Below, piece after piece: positions 1 through 7,232 of a stretch of DNA of 10,652 nucleotides. Positions within the stretch are counted from its first letter, which is position 1. The number at the start of each line of letters is the position of its first letter. The position numbers and the translations under genes were made by a program. The stretch lies in the NCBI RefSeq assembly GCF_000611645.1, contig NW_014011940.1, forward strand, positions 1 to 10,652. Reading direction: 5' to 3'. The notes under the pieces were generated by a model, which was not told the DNA's origin, ran no database searches, and saw only the letters and a program-made list of their open reading frames with translations. This stretch comes from Monoraphidium neglectum. Taxonomy: Eukaryota > Chlorophyta > Chlorophyceae > Sphaeropleales > Selenastraceae.

Positions 1-1627
1 CTTTCACGATGTAGAACTTGTCACCCGGGTCACCCTCCCTGATGATGACGCTGCCAGCCGGGAACACCTCCTCGGCAAACGCGTCCACCAGCTTCAGCTT
101 AGCTTCCCGGCTGAGGGGGCTCAGCAGGGGCACGCTGTTGAGGAAGAGCTCGATCTGGCCGGCCTCGCCCTCGGCAGCTTCCTGGACGTACTTCCTGGGA
201 TTAGAGGGGGGCGTGAGGGGGTGAAATGCACAGTGTTGCGTGTTTGTTGCATGCGAGTGTGAGTGAGAAGGAAGCGAGACAAAAGGAAGGGTGGAATGCG
301 CGCGCACCCGTTGCGCCGGCTGGGCAAGATCTGAGGGCCGCGCCCCAGCCTGTGCGTGTGACCAAAGCCAAAGCGAGGCGTCCCCTTCCCCTCAAAAACG
401 GCTCCAGGCCCGCTTTTGTGCCGTCCCCCCGCCTTGCAGCGAATGGTGGACCCCCGGCCGCGCCGCCCGCATCCTACTCCTAGCGCTGTTGGGTACCCTT
501 ATCCGCATCAACCCCACCTGAACACGTCGCGCTCCAGCACCCACACCACCGCGTCCGTCGTCGCCGCCACCGTCGCCGTCCGGGGGCAGTTATACAGCAG
601 AGACACCTCGCCAAACACGTCCCCCCGCTCCTTGATGTTCACGCGCATGTTCACGCCCTTGCGCCGCTCGAGCACCTGCCGCCGCCGTGGGGCCGGGCAC
701 CGCAGGGCCGGAGGGCGCGTGAGTGCGGCCGCTGAGCGGGGGCCGCGGGCGCGGGGGGCTGCTGGGGCGGCGCTGGGGAGTGTTCGGTGGTGGAGGGGCC
801 CAAGCGGGCCAGCCTCAGGCCGCACGCACATGCAAATGCACACACCCATACACACGTGCGCACGCACGCACTTGTGCTCATATGCACACACACACACACA
901 CACACACACGCACGCACGCGCGCGCGCACTCCGCGCGCGCACCTCAAACTTCCCGGACTTGACAACGAAAAGCTCGGTGGCCGCGAGCCCGACCTCCCCC
1001 TCCTGGATCAGGATTTCCCCGGCCGCCACGGCACGCTCCCACGTGTGCTCCGCGATTTTGCCCTGTGCGGCCCTGTCAAGGCGGCCGAAGAGCAGCAGGT
1101 TGCAAAGGGAGCTCTGCGGGAGAAGAGGGGGTGGCGGCGAGGCGCGGGCGCAGCGGCGGGATGAGACGCCCATGGTATGTGGTTGTGCTCGCCCGGCCCC
1201 GCCCTGCCTGTGAGGGTCATGCAAGAGGCGCCCGCCCCCTCCCCTCCCCCCCTCGACGCACTCGCGATTGTATGGGAGCCCCTTGGCCCCGTCGGCCCCC
1301 CCACCTTCACAAACTCGAGGTCGCCCGGGGCGGCCCTGGGGCCCCGCGGCTTAATCTTGGTATCCGCGGCTTTGGCGCCCTGCGTCGAAATTGGCGGAGG
1401 GGCGCGTCGGCCGCAGGTGCACCCGATCGCGGCGGCCGCGTCGCAAAGCGTCAACCGGGCGGATCTGGCGGCGCCCCGCCGCCGCGCGATCGCCCGCATG
1501 GCACCCGCAGGCCAGCGCATGCGCCTCTCACCGTGATGGCCTGGAGACGAGCCAGGCCCATTTCGTGGCCAGGCGCGCTGTCTTGCGGAGGGGTTCCATC
1601 TCCCGGTTTGCTGTCTGCCTGTCCCAT
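1..1627 (-). CDS. Cyclic-nucleotide-dependent protein kinase, PKG-like, N-terminal part (5 exons; 3' end outside window)
   Basis: Exons in transcript order are 1627-1532, 1379-1305, 1113-943, 675-518 and 194-1. Phases agree at every junction and all introns are GT-AG, giving about 231 residues. The start is chosen because MGQADSK fits the N-myristoylation pattern (Gly2, Ser6, Lys7), which implies membrane attachment. Residues 58-170 form a complete cyclic-nucleotide-binding domain; its phosphate-binding cassette, [16 protein letters not shown] at 135-150, keeps Glu137 and Arg146. Thr147 follows the Arg, as in animal cGMP kinases, whereas PKA regulatory subunits have Ala. A second such domain starts near residue 180 ([14 protein letters not shown]) and is cut by the window edge at 231. 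There is no PKA-type dimerisation/docking region, and the N-terminus is short and polar. I infer a cGMP-dependent kinase; the kinase domain is not visible, so a stand-alone regulatory protein remains possible. The third intron carries a long CA/CG repeat. Confidence 0.85.
879..929. repeat. Compound CA/CGCA/CG microsatellite in intron 3 of the kinase gene
   Basis: An unbroken alternating pyrimidine-purine stretch of 51 bases contains (CA)12 at 885-908 and then passes through CACG units into pure CG. After a two-base break, a second CG run at 932-942 reaches the splice donor itself (GT at 942-941 on the minus strand). Related imperfect CA/CGCA sequence also lies at 841-878. Alternating tracts of this type are known to favour left-handed Z-DNA. 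Confidence 0.95.
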
Positions 1628-1700
1628 GTCCGCCAGATAGTCTTCGAAACAATAAGCGTTATCTGGAGGTTGGGACGCCAGTTCGACGTGTGCTGGGGCA

Positions 1701-1714
1701 GCTCTCGCGAGAGC
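1701..1714. promoter_or_regulatory. Perfect 14-bp CGCG palindrome upstream of the kinase gene
   Basis: GCTCTCGCGAGAGC is a perfect palindrome lying 74-87 bases before the kinase start codon, in its promoter or 5' leader. Its core TCTCGCGAGA is identical to a palindromic CpG promoter element known from animals. Whether algae use this element is not known to me, so the regulatory role is inference from position and symmetry. Confidence 0.4.
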
Positions 1715-1845
1715 GGCCCGGCAACGAAAACGAGAAGGGCCGGTGATGTGTGGGGAGAGTTTGTACGGCAAGAATAATGGACACAATATCGTCAGCAATG
1801 GCGAGGTCGGAGCGCATCCTCCAGATCGGCGCGGTCACCCCCCGC

Positions 1846-1858
1846 CCGATATAATCGG
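1846..1858. promoter_or_regulatory. TATA-containing dyad upstream of the kinase gene
   Basis: CCGAT-ATA-ATCGG is a perfect 5-bp inverted repeat around an AT core, about 220 bases before the kinase start codon. It is AT-rich within GC-rich surroundings, so it could be a core promoter element or an operator-like site. It may also be chance, since the arms are short. Confidence 0.2.
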
Positions 1859-2301
1859 AAGACAGAGTGACCAATTTGAAACGGGTGACTGTTCCAGGAC
1901 TTTGAGCTGAATTCACCGACGATCAACCACACCACACTCATCTGACATTGCCCCATCTGCAAGGGCAGGGCTTCATGCTGGTTCACCAGCTGGGCCTGGC
2001 CAAGCACCCCAGGCCCAGCCAACGTCTCAACTCCACATTGATGAGCCGACAGCAAGACGCTGAAGCACACCAGCACCTGCAGAGGAGTACATTTGATTTT
2101 GGCAGAGCTCGTGCAAGTCCCCTACATTCAAACAGCTGGTGTGCCACAGGGGGCAGCACACAGCCTCCTACGTGGCACGGCCTGCAGGACGGGCGCGCTG
2201 CCTGACAACAGCTGCAACCCAGCCCTGTGCATCGGCTGCCTAGGCTCGACCGCGGATATCATTTTGCATGATCCTCAGAATCAACAGCAGGGAGGTGTCA
2301 C

Positions 2302-2306
2302 TTACA
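2302..2306 (-). terminator. TGTAA polyadenylation-type signal for the peroxiredoxin gene
   Basis: On the minus strand this reads TGTAA, the usual polyadenylation signal of chlorophyte algae. It lies about 240 bases after the proposed peroxiredoxin stop codon, a reasonable 3'UTR length, and I noticed no other copy between that stop and the kinase start. A five-base motif alone is weak evidence. Confidence 0.35.
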
Positions 2307-2535
2307 ACCTGCCACAGTTTGCATACCAAAGCCGGGCATGCCCCTCCCGACGGCCCAGCAAATGCCGTCAGGCCTTGACAAGGGCTGACCGGACACGAGT
2401 GCAAGCGTGGTTGAAGCCATTGCGTCATCATCGCGCAACGTGGCCAACCGTCAAGTTGGAATTGCAGTGTCCACATGTCAAAAAAGTATGTCAAGCTCGC
2501 GCCGCGGAAGCTACCGACGGCGGTGAACGCGCCAC

Positions 2536-2558
2536 TTTGGCGCCTAGTTGGTGCCAAA
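2536..2558. repeat. Short inverted repeat with an E2F-like arm, over the proposed peroxiredoxin stop
   Basis: Arms at 2536-2544 (TTTGGCGCC) and 2550-2558 (GGTGCCAAA) pair over nine bases with one G-T-type mismatch, leaving a five-base loop. The left arm also matches the E2F/DP consensus TTTSSCGC. The proposed peroxiredoxin stop codon lies at the edge of the loop, so the RNA could fold here. Function is unknown. Confidence 0.4.
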
Positions 2559-2564
2559 AAAGTC
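2544..2564 (-). other. Tentative terminal exon of the peroxiredoxin gene
   Basis: After the donor AAG|GTGGGG at 2942/2941 the gene still needs a stop. The acceptor CACACGCAG before 2564 joins in the correct phase and adds DFFGTN followed by TAG, extending the last helix by a short, plausible tail. It would make a 377-base intron carrying the long CA repeat. Other acceptors further left or right are possible, so this is only one candidate. Confidence 0.35.
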
Positions 2565-2838
2565 CTGCGTGTGTTGGCCAGACAATGCATGGCGTACGAG
2601 GCAGGTGAGGGGGGACGTTGCAGAAAGCTGACAAATGCGCTATGACCCTCACAAATGGCAGGAGACTGTGCGCATTTGCGAGAGTGCAAACCCACTCATG
2701 GGGGAGCTCTCATCCCCCGGACATGCACTCAGGCGACACCCTCATCCGCGGCCCCGGCCTGCGCCCCCTGGCGACGAATGCACACGCACGCGTCCACGCA
2801 CGCGTGCGACTGCGCATTTGCACACACACGCACGCACG

Positions 2839-2897
<59 letters not shown>

Positions 2898-4445
2898 TCA
2901 CTCACAGAAGCACAAACGGAAGCAGTCAGACATGTCCCCACCTTGAATGTCTTGAGCATGCCCTGCACGTGAGTCAGCTTCAGGTCCCCCGGCGTCTGCT
3001 CCACCTTGAGCCGCAGCAGGATGCCGTTGTCCACAACCCCCGCAAACCGCTGGCACTTGGCCCCAGTCGGCCCCAGCTCCAGCCCCAGCGCCCGCATGAA
3101 CCCCTGGTCCTTGTCAGCAAGGACACACAGCACCTGCCCGGGCGTCGCGGCGATTCGGGGACGGGGTCAGCGCAGGCCGCGTCGGGCCGCTTGAGGGGCT
3201 GGGCCCAGCGAGGGCTAGAGCGTGGCCATGCACGCGGCCACCCGGCGCACGGGGCACGGGGCCGCGGCAGGAAGATTGGTGCGCACCCCACATCAACCGC
3301 AAACTCCCTTCGCCCTGCGACTTTTGGCCTCCCGCCGCCCTCCGCGCTTCTACCACCACTCAATCCCTCAGGCTCGAGGCCGCCTCTCAGTACCCGGCGC
3401 CCGCCCCCCACTCCCTCGGCCCAGCATCCTATGCCCGGGGCGGCGCCGACCCTGCGCCACACTCGAGCCCCTCGGCCAGCCGCGCACCGTGTCCTTGTCA
3501 AAGCCGTTGTCCGCCGCCCACTTGCGCACGCCCTCGGGGTCGCCGACAGTGACACACACCACCTTGTCCACGCCCGCCGCCTTCAACTCAGGTATCTGCG
3601 CGCGGCGGATCAGGGCCGCCGCGGGGCTCGCGTTTGGCCGGCTTTGGCGGATCGCGGAGAAACACACGCCGCACGCGTGGAGCGGTCGCGAGCGCAACCA
3701 CTGCCTCGGCGCGACCGCGGCGCCGCGCACAGCTCGCCGCGCCGCTGGGTGCGCATCTGCTCTCAGGCGAGCCCGGGGCGGCGCGCGGCCGCGCGGCGTG
3801 ACGCCGCGTGGCGGGGCGCGGCTGGCGTGGTGGGGGCTCACCGCGGCAACGTAGCCGGGCACGTGCTGTTCAGTGCAGATTTTGCCGCCGGGGAAGCCGA
3901 CCAGGAGAGCCTTGCAGCCCTAGGAGTTTCGGGTGGACACGGGACGGCCGGTGCGCTGGGCGGGGAAAACCTCGGCCGAGGCACGACGACGCGCGTTTGC
4001 GACCGGGGCGCGCGATGCGCCGCCTCGGCGCCAGGAGCGCGCCTGAGAAGGGGTCCCCTTACTAACGAGGCGCATCGCGTTCCCACATTACCCTGAAAAC
4101 ATCGCCCAGCTTGATGCGCGTGTCGCCGTTTTTCCACAGCCCCAAATCCTCCCTCATTGTCAGGTCCCGCCGCCGCCCGAGCCCGATGTGGCACGCCACG
4201 CTGCTGAGGTCGGAGTCTTGGTGGCCCAGCGGCACGTTGTACGTCGGCTTGGCCGTGGCCGGCGGCGCGGAGCTGAATGCGCGGGCGGGACCCGCGGCCG
4301 CTGCGGCGACGTGGTAGGGCCTGGTGCCCGCTGCTGCGGCGCCCCAGGCGAAGCGCTCGCACCATGCCAAAGCTGCAGCACCCTCGGCAGAGCAGCTGCT
4401 GCTACCGAGGAAACCTAAGAGCCTGTATGTGGCTTGACGCTGCAT
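2544..4445 (-). CDS. Type II / PRX5-like peroxiredoxin, probably mitochondrial
   Basis: Exons are 4445-4092, 3919-3842, 3595-3488 and 3133-2942, all joining in phase 0 at GT-AG introns, for 244 residues. A tentative last exon at 2564-2544 adds six residues and a stop. The family reduces hydrogen and alkyl peroxides through a peroxidatic Cys. Residues 1-60 are rich in Ala, Arg and Ser with almost no acid and end RAFSSA, a typical mitochondrial cleavage site (Arg at -3), so import into mitochondria is inferred. The Prx core runs from about 103. The peroxidatic Cys is C133, followed by the family motif EQHVPGYV; C158 sits at the plant PrxII resolving position and R209 matches the conserved Arg. 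The active-site loop is odd: it reads PGGKIC instead of PGAFTPTC, two residues shorter and without the conserved Thr. The start is the first ATG of the frame; an upstream in-frame TTG is not used. Confidence 0.8.
2819..2897. repeat. Long CA microsatellite with CGCA segment in the last peroxiredoxin intron
   Basis: There are 79 bases of unbroken alternating pyrimidine-purine sequence. It begins with short CA and CGCA/CG units and continues as a pure (CA)25 at 2847-2896. The sense strand of the gene reads (GT)n, starting about 44 bases after the splice donor. Such tracts are unstable in length and Z-DNA-prone. Confidence 0.95.
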
Positions 4446-4828
4446 TGCGATCCCGAATGAGCCTCGGCACAAGTGCGAGGACCTGAGAGATCTTTCCCCA
4501 CGACAAAAGTATGCACTGAAAACAGATAGATATGTGTAAGCCCTTTTACATATTTGATACGATTCAACGATGGTCGCAGGTGCAACAAGGCCGTGCGTAA
4601 ATGTGTATGAGACGCTCGCTTGAACCTGCGTGGTTCGCCTGTATCAACCCCATTGTCTGCAATATGAGGGTATTCGTTCTTTACACGACATATCAGAATT
4701 CATACGTACCCATCCCTGGGGTTACGTACCAAGTATAGCATTGGATATAAACACGGTGTACAAACGCCAAAACCTCTCATTAGGATTGACAAGGAGATTC
4801 TATCATTCTATGCTGCATGCCAGGGAGA

Positions 4829-4846
4829 TTTGGTGGCGCCACCAAA
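4829..4846. promoter_or_regulatory. 18-bp perfect palindrome with GGCGCC core plus a third half-site
   Basis: TTTGGTGGCGCCACCAAA is self-complementary over its whole length. Three bases to the right, TTTGGTGGC occurs again at 4849-4857, giving three copies of the half-site within 30 bases. The spot is about 390 bases upstream of the peroxiredoxin start. It could be a binding site for a dimeric factor, with the GGCGCC core recalling E2F sites, or a remnant terminal repeat. No target is known. Confidence 0.35.
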
Positions 4847-4990
4847 GATTTGGTGGCAAAGCGCAACTTGCACCTCATCCTGCAGTTCGTTCTCGCATGT
4901 GCTGGCAGCTGCAAAAACTCTGAGCAAAAGAACATGTTAATCATCGGCTGACAAATCAATGATGTGGGGGCGATGTGTCACCACGCGTGT

Positions 4991-5021
4991 GGCAGGTGCT
5001 TGCAGTGATGGGCAGGTGCTT
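4991..5021. repeat. Short direct repeat, 11 bp with 20-bp period
   Basis: GGCAGGTGCTT occurs at 4991-5001 and again at 5011-5021. Nine bases separate the copies. It looks like a local slippage duplication; no function is apparent. Confidence 0.6.
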
Positions 5022-5754
5022 CATCATATGGCGGTTGTGATGCACCCGCGGATGAACGCGCAGAAGGCGCAGTGCTTCCTTACTACCAAAATCTCCTCCG
5101 GCCGCCTTGACATGTTATGCAATGCTATTCAGGGCAAAGCTCCAATGTTCGGATACATGAGCTGCAATAGCAAATGCGACATCAACAGCTTCCACACAAG
5201 TATCATTTTGCTCCACATCTGCGTGCACGTCACACCCTGAATCTTGCACCCGGGGCCTTGCAGACTGCGATCTTCAACGCTTTGTGGCCGCATGCCGTCA
5301 ATGTACCCCCAGCCAGTCCTGCGAGGGCAAGGAGGTATTGAAGTACAGGTTGGTGCTGCGAGCATTTTTTTTTTGTCGAAATGCCCACCGTCTCTTGAAA
5401 CACCCCAAAACTTCCAACCATTGTGCACTGCGGTAATATGGCATGTTAATTCTCTCTGTCCTTGTCATGACCGTCTGCTTTTGGCTACTCCAACACCTTC
5501 TAAAAGCCCACCGGGCAATTGGCCTGATTTGCAAATCATTAGACAGGGTGACAGACACGGTGAGCATTATGCTGTTGTTTTACATGGGTTAAACAGTATT
5601 GTGACTTCCTAGATCAGGGCCACTGTCATCAGTGAGGTGCTCGCGCCCCATTTCTTAACCCATATAAACCAAGAAACATTGCATGTGCCAAATAAACAAA
5701 TCGCTCTGCTTTCATTCAAAGAATACAAATGTCACCTGCTCTGACGTGGCGCAG

Positions 5755-5759
5755 TTACA
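5755..5759 (-). terminator. TGTAA polyadenylation-type signal for the glycosyltransferase gene
   Basis: This minus-strand TGTAA lies 26 bases after the glycosyltransferase stop at 5785-5787, so it would give a very short 3'UTR. Another copy at 5584-5580 would give a more usual length of about 200 bases. The choice cannot be made from sequence alone. Confidence 0.3.
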
Positions 5760-5784
5760 TACAAGGCATTTTGGATGTGAAACC

Positions 5785-6982
5785 TCAAAGACTGTTTTGT
5801 GGTCGAAGCGGGCCCGGTACCTGCCCCAAAGCCGCTGAAACGTACCTCGTGTAGCGGCAACACGACAGCAGCATTTGATATCGCTTTTCAGTTTCGGCCC
5901 CTATGTCCACTGACCCCAGGAGGCTGCTGAGTGGAGAAATGATGTCATCTCCACCTGCAAAGTTGACGAGGTCCTTGTACTCATGGTCCCACCAGGGGTC
6001 GTCACTGGGTTCCGACAGCACAAGGACCTTGCTGACGATGAGGGGCAGGATGCGGTGCACCTCCAAGATGGTCCGCCCAGCGTAAAAGTGAAGATTCAGG
6101 GACACCTTCGAGCGTCTGTACAGCTTCAGCAGAGCGTCGTCAAACGTGTCGTGGACGAATTTCGTCTTCCATGGGGGCTGGGCCCGAAACGCGTTGATTT
6201 GCAGCAGCTTCCTGTCCCGCGTTCCAGTTCCACCCTTTGCGCCAGCAAACAAGATGTCCAAATCGCGAGGTACAGGTGGATACTTGTTCTCCATGTTGCG
6301 CGCGTACCCTAATGGCAGGTGCACTGTGCGGTTGACGCCCTTGCCGTTGAGCACCTTGATGTTCTCACGTGAATAGTCCCAGACCATCACCGCGCCCTTC
6401 AAGCGCTCGAAAAACTCTGGCGGCCACACCTTTGTCGTGATCAGCTGCTCGTAGTTGTAGGCTATGAAGTTCCTGGGGAGCCTGTAAGGCTGGTGGGCGT
6501 CGAACATGATGTACAAGTCGTTTGGGGCCATGCAGGATCTGACCCGCTTGACGTACTTGTGCTTGACCCCAAGCTCCTTCAGCGCCAAATGAAGGCCTTT
6601 GGCCACATAAGAAAAGAACTTGTTCTCATCAAGGATGTATACGTTGTATCTGGGAGCCAGCGCGACGAGGTGAGACATCTGATACACATACAGAAGCACT
6701 GACCCCAACGTTGGACACCCTGCTAGCTCACCCTGCCAGAGTTTGCGCCACGGTCTTGCTAGATTCGTCCACGTGGGCACCCGACGACATGGGATGATTA
6801 TCGCCTGGCAAGCTCATTGCTGCATGCATGTGCAGCACTTCGTGCTTGGAGCACACAAACATCCGGGTGATGAGGCACCCGCACAGGAAGCAGATGGCCG
6901 CAAAGGCATGGCGCTGCACAGTCTGCAGTCGCAGCCTGCCCCTGCCGGTTGTGCTTGGGCTCGCGAGGGTCCCGGCTGCCAT
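5785..6982 (-). CDS. Giant-virus/algal-type group 1 glycosyltransferase with type II membrane anchor
   Basis: Exon 1 is 6982-6732 and exon 2 is 6649-5785; the 82-base intron has a strong donor (GTGAGC) and acceptor (TCCCAG) and restores frame through a split Gly codon, for 371 residues. The ATG context (CAAATGGC) is good. Residues 1-24 are a basic cytoplasmic tail, 25-44 (AFAAICFLCGCLITRMFV) are a hydrophobic anchor and about 45-84 a stem. This type II topology suggests the Golgi. The catalytic part resembles Glyco_trans_1_2/CgeB-like proteins common in algae and large algal viruses: AYNYEQL at 147-153, VWDYSREN at 173-180, LPLGYARNM at 195-203, DLDILFAGAKGG at 213-224, TILEVHRI at 277-284 and VLSEPSDD at 294-301. 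The donor and acceptor sugars are unknown. A good donor (AG|GTACGT at 5846/5845) near the C-terminus could give an alternative end; I kept the unspliced reading because RYTRYVSAAL looks like the family's last helix. Confidence 0.78.
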
Positions 6983-7215
6983 TTGACTCTACCAGTCGAT
7001 TATTGGGGCGACCGCTGGCCCTAATAATTGTATGCCTCGACTGCCTGCCGCACTGTCTGAATTCGCCCGGTCAGCTTGAGTGCTTAAAAGTCACGTGTGT
7101 TAGGACACAGGCAGTTCCTCTGTTCTGGTTGTGCAGACCCGCAGCCCCTGGATCGTGAGAATGATGATGTTGATTTCTGCTCCGGTGACACGGACAGCTC
7201 ACACCTGCTGTGCGC

Positions 7216-7232
7216 CACATAATGATTATGTG
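7216..7232. promoter_or_regulatory. 17-bp AT-rich palindrome upstream of the glycosyltransferase gene
   Basis: CACATAAT-G-ATTATGTG is a perfect inverted repeat with 8-bp arms around one base, about 235 bases upstream of the glycosyltransferase ATG. Its position and symmetry suit a transcription-factor site. The factor and any function are unknown. Confidence 0.3.

Larger units (their letters stand above)
1628..2543. other. Intergenic: kinase promoter/5'UTR and peroxiredoxin 3' region
   Basis: Both flanking genes are on the minus strand, so this stretch should hold the promoter and 5' leader of the kinase gene on its left side and the 3' end of the peroxiredoxin transcript on its right. Open frames here in either direction have no recognisable domain and no supporting splice structure. 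The notable elements are the dyads at 1701-1714 and 1846-1858 and the TGTAA motif at 2302-2306, described separately. Confidence 0.6.
4446..5784. other. Intergenic: peroxiredoxin promoter and glycosyltransferase 3' region
   Basis: This 1.3-kb stretch is visibly less GC-rich than the exons. It lies between two minus-strand genes, so it should hold the peroxiredoxin promoter next to 4446 and the glycosyltransferase 3'UTR next to 5784. Open frames of up to about 120 codons occur on both strands but show no domain, no good start and no splice support. It contains an 18-bp palindrome, an 11-bp direct repeat, a run of ten T at 5365-5374 and several minus-strand TGTAA motifs (5759-5755, 5584-5580, 4685-4681, 4550-4546). 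Confidence 0.55.

Noticed and set aside
508..1224. A single 238-residue minus-strand protein including Cys-Val repeats
   Set aside because: The repeat peptide is the translation of the CA/CG microsatellite. The two ends are real exons of the kinase gene joined by splicing across it.
1305..1652. Kinase N-terminus read straight through as [12 protein letters not shown]...
   Set aside because: It would give a different N-terminus without a proper start. The spliced alternative has a strong donor, a pyrimidine-rich acceptor, matching phase and a myristoylation start.
2093..2608. Plus-strand open frame with VPQG, recalling a reverse-transcriptase motif
   Set aside because: Only this short tetrapeptide fits. 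There is no YADD-type motif, no other RT block and no coherent domain order in the 171 residues; the frame also overlaps the peroxiredoxin 3' region.
2618..4096. 492-residue plus-strand open frame
   Set aside because: It is antisense to four well-supported peroxiredoxin exons, runs through the CA repeat as His-Thr repeats and has no domain. It stays open because the region is GC-rich.
5129..5612. Overlapping open frames on both strands in the intergenic region
   Set aside because: They lack recognisable motifs, differ between strands without preference and lie beside a poly-T run; I see no evidence of a gene.
6650..6780. Glycosyltransferase beginning at the GTG at 6780 in one exon
   Set aside because: It needs a non-ATG start. 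The spliced version starts at an ATG in good context, adds a membrane anchor and uses consensus splice sites.
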